A DNA stretch of 64,000 nucleotides from Chloroflexota bacterium (GTDB lineage Bacteria > Chloroflexota > Anaerolineae > JAAYZQ01). The notes below the pieces were generated by a model, which was not told the origin of the DNA, ran no database searches, and saw nothing but the letters and a program-made list of their open reading frames with translations. Location of the stretch: the NCBI GenBank assembly GCA_018606645.1, contig JAGVRI010000003.1, positions 153,322-217,321 of the forward strand. Reading direction: 5' to 3'. Made by a program: the position numbers and the translations under genes. Shown here one piece after another: positions 8,718 to 15,689 of the stretch (within the stretch, counting starts at the first letter, position 1; each line of letters begins with the position of its first letter).

Positions 8718-9015
8718 TCTGGTTGATGCGGCGGGGAACGAGGTAGGGAAGGTGCAAGGGGATGAGAAGCGGGTCCGCTACGCTGTGTATGGAGCCGAGG
8801 CAGGCCAGTATAAGGTGGATACACCAGAGGACCTAATCGTGACCGGCAAGGCGATCCAAGATTATGAGCACTACTTGTGTGGGGTGGGAAAGTAACTGGT
8901 GCAGCGGGCGCTGGAGGCGACGCAGAACTACCAACAGGCCGAACGAATTGCGCGGGAAATCCTAGGGTCTTTAGGTCTCCCTCCTCTCGCTGTTGATAAG
9001 GCAATGGGAAGTTGA
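8707..9015 (+). pseudogene. Possible decayed small gene with internal stop
   Basis: From ATG 8707 an open frame reads TFTLVDAAGNEVGKVQGDEK and continues to a TAA at 8893-8895. The same frame then continues as LVQRALEATQNYQQAERIAR up to a TGA at 9013-9015, just before attC site 2. The second half looks like real helical protein, so an in-frame nonsense change in a roughly 102-residue gene is possible. The start overlaps the IS110 remnant by 11 bases. Product unrecognised; low confidence. Confidence 0.35.
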
Positions 9016-9022
9016 ACTTTTT

Positions 9023-9106
9023 GGCCGCCTAACCCACGCATTCAGCCGACACGCTCCGCCCGCTTTGCTCGCTCCGCGTGCGGCCTATGCGCCAGCCGTT
9101 GGGCGC
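9023..9106 (+). repeat. attC-like recombination site 2
   Basis: R'' GCCTAAC (9027-9033) and R' GTTGGGC (9098-9104). Inner arms CGCATTCAGCCG and CGGCCTATGCG pair imperfectly, with an apex CACGCTCCGCCC...CTCCGCGTG. Confidence 0.7.
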
Positions 9107-9541
9107 TTGTCAGCAAATTGCGGGTGTCTCTTTCCGTGGCACTTGGGCTTCTTGGATGAGATTCACTAGAGAATTGCCATTACGCTACAAGCAGAGCAAT
9201 TAATACTTTGCTTAACGCCATGTACAACTTTTATCCGGTCAGCCCGATCTGCCATACGTGGTGTCATCGTCAAGAGTCAGCTTGTCAGCGCGGGGACGCG
9301 CGGCGATGAACTCGCCGCGCATCCCCACCCCGGTCCTCCCCCGCGCGCAGGGAAGGGAGAGGCGACCCGTGGACGAGTCCTGAAGCTGGCTTCAGCCAGC
9401 GCCGCTGTGTCACCCGCCGAGCTCATTGGCGGGGGGATACGCCGACGAGAGGCGCAAGTTCCTGAGTAGCGCCTCACAAGTGGTTACGAAAAAAGTTGCA
9501 CATGGCGTTGCTTGTTAATGTTGATGTGAAAGGTGATGAAT
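9107..9541. other. Non-coding stretch inside the array
   Basis: I see no supported gene. At about 9290-9360 there is another copy of the GC-rich repeat debris (TCCTCCCCCGCGCGCAGGGAAGGG), similar to that at 6800-6835. The last bases contain the ribosome-binding site of the zinc-ribbon gene. Confidence 0.4.
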
Positions 9542-9754
9542 ATGGAAATCAGTTGCTGTCCCAAGTGCAATGAACCTATGGATGAAGGTCGTCTGCTCCC
9601 TATGAATGGTAGCCCGGCACTCAGTTATGTGTCGCAGAAACAAAAGGGGATGTTCATTATGTCAACGAGCATTGATCGGGTTCATGCTTGTCCGAATTGC
9701 GGTTATGTTGAACTTTATCTGGATCCGAAAGAATTGAAGCGACGATTAACCTAA
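9542..9754 (+). CDS. Zinc-ribbon protein, 70 aa
   Basis: Two Cys pairs, CPKC near the N-terminus and CPNC near the C-terminus, frame a beta-rich core, which is the layout of the small PF20097-like (DUF6487) zinc ribbons. The C-terminal segment GYVELYLDPKEL is also typical of that family. GAAAGG at about 9528-9533 fits the ATG at 9542 best; GTG 9533 and ATG 9536 are too close to it. The molecular role of this family is unknown. It sits upstream of attC-like site 3. Confidence 0.8.
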   Translation: MEISCCPKCNEPMDEGRLLPMNGSPALSYVSQKQKGMFIMSTSIDRVHACPNCGYVELYLDPKELKRRLT

Positions 9755-9850
9755 ACAGTCTTAACAAAAGTGGGAGCGGGTTAGCGGCAGGTGGGAGGCC
9801 GGTGAAGGGGGCGCGTTCGTTGTGGGTGGAGGCGCGTGCTGAAGAGGAAC

Positions 9851-9920
9851 GCGCCTAACAGGCGCGTGGAGCCGACAGCGCTTCGCTTTGCTCCGAGCTG
9901 CGGCTCACGCGCCAGCTCCT
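9851..9920 (+). repeat. attC-like site 3, with lost R' core
   Basis: R'' GCCTAAC (9853-9859) is followed by a perfect inner stem: GGCGCGTGGAGCCG (9861-9874) with CGGCTCACGCGCC (9901-9913), again with one unpaired G. Where R' should read GTTAGGC there is instead AGCTCCTGG, part of an unrelated coding remnant, so the site is probably inactive. Confidence 0.65.
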
Positions 9921-10002
9921 GGAGGTGGCCCAGGCCAACGGCCTACTGGAAAGCAGCCAGGTCACCGGTCACATTGTTTTGCTGGCGCCAGAGTTGGCGT
10001 AG
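9911..10002 (+). pseudogene. C-terminal fragment of an unidentified gene fused to attC site 3
   Basis: One frame reads RQLLEVAQANGLLESSQVT, continues GHIVLLAPELA and ends at a TAG near 10000-10002. It has the look of a true protein C-terminus but no start, since it begins inside the attC stem. It marks a rearrangement junction that removed the R' box. Family unknown. Confidence 0.4.
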
Positions 10003-10056
10003 AATGTCAGTGTTGCATAAGCAGGTACATGAAACCCTATACGCAAGGAGTGATCT

Positions 10057-10875
10057 TTGAAAATCTACGTTACATGTGATCTGGAAGGCGTTGCTGGCGT
10101 CATTGACCACCACCAACAGTGTTGTTGGGATGCTGCGAAGGGATGGTATGCGCCTTACCTTGAGCAAGCACGGCGGCTCGCTACGCTTGAGCTGAATGCC
10201 CTGGTGGAAGGCGCGCTGGAAGGAGGCGCGACCGAGGTCGTGGCCTGGGACGGCCATGGCAACTTTCCGGGTGGGCTGGATGTTGAGTTGCTTCATCCTG
10301 CGTGCAAGCTGGTAATGGGCGCTGGCGATGGTGGCCCGGCCGGTTTGGATTCCAGTTTTGCCGGCCTGTTTCAACTTGGTCTGCACGCTATGGCCGGTAC
10401 ACCGCGGGCCGTGTTGGCCCATTCTTTTCACTGGGGTCTGGTTGGCTACTGGGTGAACGAGATGCCAGTGGGCGAAATCTGGATGAACTGCTACACCGCC
10501 GGCTTGTACGGCGTTCCGTTCGTGTTTCTCAGCGGAGATCGCGCCGCAGCCGAGGAAGCTCAAAGGCTTGTGCCACATGTGGAAGTAGCCGTGGTCAAAG
10601 AGGGCATGGCCCAAGAAGCTGGTGGACTGAGCGTGTTGCCGGCGGTCTCGTTAGCGCCACGAAAAGCCCAGGAAGTCATCCGCGCAGCAGCGAGTCGCGC
10701 TATGGCTAAGATCGGCTCCATTCCGCCCTATCGTCTTGATCCGCCCTTCCGTCTGCGTGCCCAGTACAAGGATGAGCAATGGGCAGAAGCGCAGGTCAGG
10801 CAACCTAATGTGAAGCGCCTGGATGCCTTCACCGTCGAGATGGAATGTGCGGATCAACCGTGGCTGCTTCTTTGA
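10057..10875 (+). CDS. M55-family D-aminopeptidase (DppA-like)
   Basis: This metallopeptidase family removes N-terminal D-amino acids from short peptides. The 272-aa product starts with MKIYVTCDLEGVAGV (Asp8 and Glu10 as metal ligands), then WDGHGN with its His, AHSFHWG with a further His, and NEMPVGEI with the catalytic-site Glu, all in the DppA order. The start is TTG 10057, preceded by AAGGAG at 10045-10050. It has no signal peptide and so acts in the cytoplasm. DppA homologues often lie in peptide-transport operons; here the gene stands alone as cassette cargo bounded by attC-like site 4. Confidence 0.9.
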   Translation: MKIYVTCDLEGVAGVIDHHQQCCWDAAKGWYAPYLEQARRLATLELNALVEGALEGGATEVVAWDGHGNFPGGLDVELLHPACKLVMGAGDGGPAGLDSSFAGLFQLGLHAMAGTPRAVLAHSFHWGLVGYWVNEMPVGEIWMNCYTAGLYGVPFVFLSGDRAAAEEAQRLVPHVEVAVVKEGMAQEAGGLSVLPAVSLAPRKAQEVIRAAASRAMAKIGSIPPYRLDPPFRLRAQYKDEQWAEAQVRQPNVKRLDAFTVEMECADQPWLLL

Positions 10876-10909
10876 GTCAAACGCCAGCCTGCGGTGGACA
10901 AATGCCCTG

Positions 10910-10977
10910 CCGCCCAACTCCCCGCTTGCAGCCGACGCCACCTTCGGCGGCGCGGCTGAGCTTGGTGCCGTTGGTCC
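10910..10977 (+). repeat. attC-like recombination site 4
   Basis: R'' GCCCAAC (10912-10918) and R' GTTGGTC (10970-10976) flank GCAGCCGACGCC...GGCGGCGCGGCTG. This R'' is the exact reverse complement of the GTTGGGC core of site 2, which would mark the 5' end of the same ancestral cassette. Confidence 0.65.
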
Positions 10978-11021
10978 GAACATGAAGTATTGCCGAAATC
11001 GGGCAGAAAGGAGTGGATCCG

Positions 11022-11426
11022 ATGACCACTGACCTTAAACTGATTTGGCTACGCCGCGTCCTCTTGGTAAAAGTCCTCCTCACCCTTTTTGCGTGGGGGT
11101 TGCCTGCCCTCCTCGGGCCTTCATCTCTCCTTGCCATTCTGAGAGTTCCGATCCCTGAAGACCCCACCTATCTCAGGCTCTTTGGTGCGGCTTGCACGGC
11201 CTTTGGCGTTGCCTATTGGTTTGCATACCGAGACCCCGTGCGCAACGTGGCGATTGTGAAGGCTGGGCTTGCGGACAATGGCTTGATCACGCTGGTGATT
11301 CTCTTCCTTGGGCTGGCTGGCAAGATATCCAGTGCCTTCATCTGGCTCTCCGGCCTTCTGACAGGGCTGTTCTTTCTGTTGTTCTTGCTGCTCATGCCTA
11401 GAGAAGAAAAACGTCTGGCGGGCTAG
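11022..11426 (+). CDS. Four-span membrane protein, 134 aa
   Basis: GAAAGGAG at 11006-11013 fits ATG 11022; the GTG at 11013 overlaps that site. Four hydrophobic segments are visible (about residues 10-30, 45-63, 77-97 and 102-124), with FGAACTAFGVAYWFAYRDP between the second and third, and a charged end PREEKRLAG. The pattern resembles small DUF4345-like membrane proteins, but I am not sure. Last cassette cargo before the serine-recombinase element. Confidence 0.75.
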   Translation: MTTDLKLIWLRRVLLVKVLLTLFAWGLPALLGPSSLLAILRVPIPEDPTYLRLFGAACTAFGVAYWFAYRDPVRNVAIVKAGLADNGLITLVILFLGLAGKISSAFIWLSGLLTGLFFLLFLLLMPREEKRLAG

Positions 11427-11490
11427 CGTCCGAGTTCAAGCGCTCCGCCTAATTCGTGATCTGGATGTGGCACAGGCGAGCTGTTAGTCC
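11420..11490 (+). repeat. Doubtful attC-like site 5
   Basis: GCGGGCTAGCGTCCGAG and, 60 bases on, GAGCTGTTAGTCCGAC resemble R'' and R' surroundings. GTTAGTC at 11483-11489 is a fair R' core but R'' is poor. This would be the 3' border of the array. Confidence 0.35.
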
Positions 11491-11768
11491 GACACGACCT
11501 GCCAGAAGTCGAGAGCGGACCGGGCCTCTTCGATCCGCTCGTCCGGGATGCGAATGTAGAGGCCGGTGCCCTCGGCCAGCACGGTGCCGTCGGGCAGCCG
11601 GATCTCGCCGCGGGCCTCATAGGCCCGAGAGCGACTGCGGGTGAGCTCGCCGATGATGGTCAGTTCCTGGTCGAGAGGCACCGGTTTGCGAAACTGGACC
11701 TCCAGGCGACCGGTCATGGCCCATACGTTGTGCAAGGTGAGTACCCGACCCATCGTCTCATCCAGGAA
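11484..11768 (-). pseudogene. Hotdog-fold thioesterase, 3' half only, interrupted by the recombinase element
   Basis: The minus strand reads TFLDETMGRVLTLHN, then MTGRLEVQFRKPVPLDQEL and DGTVLAEGTGLYIRI. This is the second half of a PaaI/4HBT-type acyl-CoA thioesterase, starting at the family's LDExMG catalytic-helix motif. The expected first half (with HGG) is absent; instead the frame runs into the 3' end of the serine recombinase gene, which overlaps it by 40-55 bases. The simplest reading is integration of the mobile element into this gene. The missing half is not in this window. Confidence 0.75.
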
Positions 11769-13429
11769 TGTCCCAAGTCAAATCTACCAGATTCGGTGCC
11801 GTCGAGCACACCGTAGAGCTTGATCTGGCGGTCAGAGTATACCTCTATTTTCTCACACAGGGCGCGTATGATCTTCTGCCGCGCTTTCAGTATGGTATTT
11901 CGGTCGTCTTGCGACATGGCTTTCAATTCTTCGAGTGTCTGGTCGATATCTGGCAACTCGGCCTGGAGCGAGGTCAGGAACTGCGTCGCATAGTCCAACC
12001 CAGATTGCACCTTGGCTGCATTATCTCTCAATTCCGTTAGCCTGTCAAGCTCCTCGCGCCAATGCTGCCGAGCCTTCTCAGTTTCCTCCATCCGTGCGTC
12101 AAACTCCGCTTCAGATATCTTGGCTCTCGCCGCCTGCCGCTGATAGAAGGCCCGTTCCTGGTCAATTTCAGAAAGTCTGAGGCGGGCATGGGCGATCTCA
12201 CCACTCACGCTCTCGCCTTCTGCTCTCAGGGTTTCGACATGTCTCGCGACCTGTGCCCGGATCAGGTCAGGCTGTTTGATCCCGTAGTCCACGATATAGC
12301 GCCAGACGGCCCAATCCAACGTCTCTCCATCCCAGGAGAAGGGGAGGGGATGCGGTTCCTCAGGGTACATGATAGCGTTGACGCAGTGATATCGATGCTT
12401 CGGGATCTTGCGTAGGGTTCGATGGTAGGTTCCATCTGCCACACGGTGGTAGGAATAGTCGCGCGCATTAGTGGACATCAGCCGTCCACACTCCCCGCAG
12501 TGCAGGAGACCCTGCAATAGATACACACCTCTGGCATTCCGAGTTGAGAGCCTTTGGTTGCGCTCCAGTTTGGCCTGCACACGCTGCCACTGCTCAAGGG
12601 TAATGATTTGTGGGATTTCGATGGTGTACTCGTCGCCGTCCGCGAATCGCCACGTAAGGGTGCCTGTGTATTCCTTGGAATTCAGGATATTGTAGATGGT
12701 GGCCGGGTTCCAGCTGTGCAGCCGCTCCACCTGCCTCTTTTGGCCTGCCTGTCGGGCCAACAACCTGTTTCGTAGACGAATGACCGATACACCGCTGTCG
12801 TACCAATCAAAAATATCCTTGACGATTTGAACCTCTTCCTCATTGGCAAGCACGATTCCGCGCCCGCGCTTCCCCGGCTCGCGCACGCATTCGTATCCCA
12901 GACGGATGTAATGACCTGGCCATCGGCCCTGTTGCAGAGTCGCGATCTTGCCCATTTTGGAGCGCTCCACGCGGCGCTTGTTCTCCTCGCGCCAGATGGT
13001 CGCCTTGATGCTCAAAGTGAATCGGTCGATCTCGCCACCTGTGGCATCAATTAGCTTGATTTTGCTTTTGCCGTTTCGCCGAGAATCGCCGATGTCGAGA
13101 GCATCCTCCAAGGCCACAGCCACACGAGGGTGCCTCACCAGGCGGTCGTCACGCCAGCAGAGCGCGGCATCAATCTCCCCAGTTTTCAATCGTTCTAGCA
13201 TAGCCAGCAGGCCAGGTCGATCTGCCCGTTCACCCGAAGGATTGACAATCTTGCCTTTGTTCGGTGCTTGAGTTGCCCGATAGTTCTCGCAGTCGACAAA
13301 TGTTTCCACGATGTTCCAGTCCATACGCTCGCAAAGCGCTCGCATGTCGGCAAGCTGCTGTTCGATGCTGACGCTCTCGCCCTTTGCTTGTTCTTCGCTG
13401 CTCACTCTTGCGCTCAGAACCACATTCAT
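11714..13429 (-). CDS. Large serine recombinase (site-specific integrase)
   Basis: This 571-aa enzyme cuts and rejoins DNA at att sites through a serine. It has an N-terminal resolvase domain with ARVSS (nucleophile Ser10) and the arginine segment WRDDRLVRHP, then a recombinase domain (about residues 170-290), a zinc-ribbon segment LLHCGECGRLM...YHCVN, and a C-terminal coiled coil (about residues 410-520). The last dozen codons lie in the host thioesterase gene, as happens when an integrase gene abuts its own attachment site. The start ATG 13429 follows AAAGGAG. It is the last gene of the minus-strand element. Confidence 0.93.
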   Translation of the reverse strand: MNVVLSARVSSEEQAKGESVSIEQQLADMRALCERMDWNIVETFVDCENYRATQAPNKGKIVNPSGERADRPGLLAMLERLKTGEIDAALCWRDDRLVRHPRVAVALEDALDIGDSRRNGKSKIKLIDATGGEIDRFTLSIKATIWREENKRRVERSKMGKIATLQQGRWPGHYIRLGYECVREPGKRGRGIVLANEEEVQIVKDIFDWYDSGVSVIRLRNRLLARQAGQKRQVERLHSWNPATIYNILNSKEYTGTLTWRFADGDEYTIEIPQIITLEQWQRVQAKLERNQRLSTRNARGVYLLQGLLHCGECGRLMSTNARDYSYHRVADGTYHRTLRKIPKHRYHCVNAIMYPEEPHPLPFSWDGETLDWAVWRYIVDYGIKQPDLIRAQVARHVETLRAEGESVSGEIAHARLRLSEIDQERAFYQRQAARAKISEAEFDARMEETEKARQHWREELDRLTELRDNAAKVQSGLDYATQFLTSLQAELPDIDQTLEELKAMSQDDRNTILKARQKIIRALCEKIEVYSDRQIKLYGVLDGTESGRFDLGHSWMRRWVGYSPCTTYGP

Positions 13430-13474
13430 ATCGGTTTCTCCTTTCTGTGTGAGGTTGAAATCTATGTTTATGAC

Positions 13475-13723
13475 TCAGCATGGGCCGGATGCCGCTGCTC
13501 TGGTAAGCCAGGCACCCGGCCCTCTGGCGCGCCGACTGGTATCTGGCAAATCGTTGGCTGCCGCTGGTCCGCTTCTCCATTCGCTGCTGGCCACCTGCGG
13601 CATTCCGCTGAGCTGTGGGCCGAGCCACTCAGCCCGGACCACGGCTAACCCTGCCCTCTTCTCCAGAAAGGCCAAGAGCGTTTCGCCTGCGTTGGTCTCA
13701 AACAGCAGCCAACGTAGCAACAT
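13475..13723 (-). CDS. Small hypothetical protein, 82 aa
   Basis: ATG 13723 is preceded on the minus strand by AAGAGGTG with suitable spacing. The N-terminus is helical (LLFETNAGETLLAFLEKRAGLAV), and the C-terminal half is Ser/Ala/Gly-rich. It lies between the ribbon-helix-helix gene and the recombinase gene in the same orientation, 45 bases from the recombinase start. No family recognised. Confidence 0.5.
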   Translation of the reverse strand: MLLRWLLFETNAGETLLAFLEKRAGLAVVRAEWLGPQLSGMPQVASSEWRSGPAAANDLPDTSRRARGPGAWLTRAAASGPC

Positions 13724-13774
13724 CCTTGTTCACCTCTTGGTCCGTTTCGTATTGCTGCAGAAGTCGCATCCACG

Positions 13775-14071
13775 TTATAAACCAAGACCGTCGAGATTGG
13801 CTGCCACATCTGCGGGTTCATCTCCGGGCTCGTGAAGATTGATGCCCGTGCCTTCGGCCTGCGCCAAAAAGAAGCCGTTCTCCAATTTGCGTTCGAGTGC
13901 CTTGACTGCCTGATAGACGTCCCCCAATGTGATGCCCCCACTACCCATTTGAGCTTCAATAGCATCCCGAATTGCCTGCGACCTCTCTCCTCTCGGTAAT
14001 CCTTCCAAGTACCGCAGGATGCGCCTGTCGTTCTGGCTGTCCAGCGCAAAAGACATCACGACCCTTGCCAT
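13775..14071 (-). CDS. Ribbon-helix-helix-like DNA-binding protein, possible ParR partner
   Basis: This 98-aa protein has an N-terminus (ARVVMSFALDSQNDRRILRYL then RGERSQAIRDAIEA) with the strand-helix-helix layout of RHH proteins that bind plasmid centromeres. The helical middle is followed by an acidic C-terminus. The gene follows the ParM-like actin gene by 40 bases, the usual parM-parR order, so a centromere-binding ParR role is likely by context. ATG 14071 is preceded by GGGTGAG. Confidence 0.65.
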   Translation of the reverse strand: MARVVMSFALDSQNDRRILRYLEGLPRGERSQAIRDAIEAQMGSGGITLGDVYQAVKALERKLENGFFLAQAEGTGINLHEPGDEPADVAANLDGLGL

Positions 14072-14111
14072 TGTCTCACCCTGTGTATTACACGGTCGTA
14101 GCTACCAGGTA

Positions 14112-15116
14112 TTACCCAACCCGGCGGACACTGGTCTGAGCACCTAACCGGACGGCAAAGCGCCAGTAGCCCAAGGCGTTGGCGAAGACGGGGTTTTCCA
14201 CCGCCCGCACATGGGGGAAGGCCCGGGTTAGGTAAGGTTTCAGCAAAAGAGCACCGCCGCCGGCCAGGAGGATCGCTTCCAGCCCAGCCGCGCCATTCCA
14301 CAGTTGCGTAGCCAGGGCAATGACCTGGTCGGCCATGGGTTCCAGCGTCGCGTCGATCACGTCGCCCAGGTCAACGTCAGTTCCAAAGTACCTCATACGG
14401 CGTTTGACGATGGCATCGATCACCTGGTGATCGCGCAGTTCAAGACTAGGACAATAGTCTGTCAGGTGCTCTCGCACTGCCCGCGCTACATCCCAAGCTC
14501 CCAGATTGATACTTGCTGTCTCCCGACCGATCTCGGCCAGGCGATTGACACTCAACAGATTTGTGGTTTTGCCGCCGATGTCGATGACGCCCACTGCCCC
14601 AGTGGCGAGATCCTGGTTTACGATCCTACCTTGGTCGTTCAGCGCCTCGGCGAGCAACGCCCCAAACGGCTGGGGGATCACTCGGCACTCGGTCACCAGG
14701 AAGGTCTGCGCCCGGCGACCTTCTCTGACCACCCTGTGTTGTCCCAGGAAGCGATCGCGCAGGGCATCCTTGTCGGCTGAGTAAAAGGCCACCGGCAAGC
14801 CAGTCACCACCACCAGCTCACACCAGGCGGCTGCAGTGACCTCAGTGAAACCGGCCAACATGAGCCGGCGATAGGCGTTGCTGACGATCCAGTCCCGATC
14901 CTCCCGTCGGTCTACGAATCGGCTCTGGCTGATGGCTCCTTCCCCGACGAGCCAGCTCTTTTCGCCGGGCAGGTTGATGATGATGTGCCGATCTGTGCTG
15001 TTAACAGCGAATCGAGCTCGATCCGGGGTGCCCACCACGGAAGGGAAGGTCACTAAGCGGTCAGGGCCTGCTACGGCTTTTACGGAGCTGTAACCGATGT
15101 CGATTCCTACATTCAT
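14112..15116 (-). CDS. ParM/StbA-type actin-like plasmid segregation ATPase
   Basis: ParM-type proteins polymerise with ATP to push plasmid copies apart. The 334-aa product starts MNVGIDIGYSSVKAV (phosphate 1 loop), has GVIDIGGKTTNLL (phosphate 2) and LAGGGALLL (adenosine loop) in the actin order, and ends in an alanine-rich helix. ATG 15116 after AGGAG is the correct start; an upstream in-frame ATG at 15194 lies within the regulatory hairpins. It is most like the broad ParM/StbA family seen on plasmids and phages of Gram-positive and environmental bacteria. It is followed by the ParR-like gene. Confidence 0.88.
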   Translation of the reverse strand: MNVGIDIGYSSVKAVAGPDRLVTFPSVVGTPDRARFAVNSTDRHIIINLPGEKSWLVGEGAISQSRFVDRREDRDWIVSNAYRRLMLAGFTEVTAAAWCELVVVTGLPVAFYSADKDALRDRFLGQHRVVREGRRAQTFLVTECRVIPQPFGALLAEALNDQGRIVNQDLATGAVGVIDIGGKTTNLLSVNRLAEIGRETASINLGAWDVARAVREHLTDYCPSLELRDHQVIDAIVKRRMRYFGTDVDLGDVIDATLEPMADQVIALATQLWNGAAGLEAILLAGGGALLLKPYLTRAFPHVRAVENPVFANALGYWRFAVRLGAQTSVRRVG

Positions 15117-15149
15117 GCCTTTGCTCCTATCTTCTGGAATTCGGACAAA

Positions 15150-15187
15150 AAAGCAGCCAACCGTTGCCCACTGGCGAAACGGTTGGC
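15150..15187 (-). terminator. Hairpin with T-run in the parM leader (terminator or attenuator)
   Basis: A perfect 10-bp inverted repeat (15156-15165 with 15178-15187, GCCAACCGTT/AACGGTTGGC) is followed, in the minus direction, by TGCTTTTTTG. It lies 40 bases upstream of the parM start. A weak minus-strand promoter (TTGCTA at 15228-15223, 17 bases, TATGTC) lies upstream of it, so the hairpin may attenuate parM transcription. Confidence 0.55.
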
Positions 15188-15194
15188 CGCTCAA

Positions 15195-15223
15195 TTGACG
15201 ACATAACTAGGCTATGCTAGAAT
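15195..15223 (+). promoter_or_regulatory. Plus-strand promoter-like sequence upstream of parM
   Basis: TTGACG (15195-15200), 17 bases, TAGAAT (15218-15223) faces away from parM and towards the 14-bp inverted repeat. No plus-strand gene follows before 16739, so it may make a small or antisense RNA over the RHH gene, or be a chance match. Confidence 0.4.
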
Positions 15224-15275
15224 AGCAACAGCCTGACTCGCTGTCTGGCTCTGCGGTCACCAGCGGGTTGGGTTA

Positions 15276-15309
15276 GGGTTGTGTTGGTGTGCCAGCACCA
15301 ACACAACCC
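15276..15309. repeat. 14-bp perfect inverted repeat, candidate operator or partition site
   Basis: GGGTTGTGTTGGTG (15276-15289) and its exact reverse complement (15296-15309) flank a 6-base centre. The ten bases TGTGTTGGTG recur at 15580-15589 on the other side of the small RHH gene. The repeat lacks a T-run, so it is more likely a protein-binding site than a terminator. Confidence 0.6.
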
Positions 15310-15326
15310 GTTCGTATTTCAGGACG

Positions 15327-15488
15327 TCAGTCCTCCTTTTCAGGTTCTCTGGGTGGGTCTTCCTCTACCCAACGCTCCAGATATTCCTTGATGATGGCAG
15401 TGATGGTGGTCCCCAGCAACGCAGCCTTGGCTTTGACACGCCTGTGCAGCTCTTCCGGCAAGCGGATGGTCGTCTTTCGCTCCTCCAT
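15327..15488 (-). CDS. Ribbon-helix-helix protein, 53 aa
   Basis: The sequence begins MEERKTTIRLPEELHRRVKA and continues KAALLGTTITAIIKEYLERW, a textbook RHH/CopG fold: beta strand KTTIRLP, helix A EELHRRVKAKAALLG, turn TTIT, helix B AIIKEYLERW. The tail is acidic. Such proteins are antitoxins, plasmid copy-number repressors or partition regulators (CopG, ParG, Arc). It is flanked by copies of TGTGTTGGTG, candidate binding sites. The ribosome-binding site on the minus strand is GAGGGCAG before ATG 15488, so it is weak. No toxin gene is adjacent. Confidence 0.85.
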   Translation of the reverse strand: MEERKTTIRLPEELHRRVKAKAALLGTTITAIIKEYLERWVEEDPPREPEKED

Positions 15489-15689
15489 GACTGCCCTCTT
15501 TATGTCTGGCTAGTTTCCTGTCTTGCTATCTTGCCCTATCATACACGGTTTTTCGTACGTTGTCAAATCGGAGCGGGACTGTGTTGGTGATAGATCATAC
15601 AGTTGTCAAGGTGCAAGTGGCTGATTGGGTCACGACATCGGCCGCGGGTTCCTCTGCGTACGGCGGGTCTGTGCTCTGTTCGATCACAC

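Larger units (their letters stand above)
7128..11490 (+). mobile_element. Gene-cassette array without integrase (CALIN-like)
   Basis: A run of small plus-strand genes is separated by imperfect inverted repeats that look like integron attC sites (about 7360-7433, 9023-9106, 9851-9920, 10910-10977, and a doubtful one at 11420-11490). The array opens with a GTTAGCC core at 7128-7134. The first cassette's R'' box (GGCTAAC, 7363-7369) is its exact reverse complement, as expected if the cassette circularised before insertion. No tyrosine recombinase of the IntI type is in the window; the adjacent recombinase is a serine enzyme. The call rests on sequence shape only. Confidence 0.7.

Noticed and set aside
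11714..13429. Integrase of the cassette array
   Set aside because: The enzyme has the ARVSS nucleophile and zinc ribbon of large serine recombinases. Integron integrases are tyrosine recombinases, so it does not explain the attC-like sites.
15276..15309. Transcription terminator
   Set aside because: The stem is perfect but neither side is followed by a T-run; repeat copies of its arm elsewhere suggest a protein-binding site.
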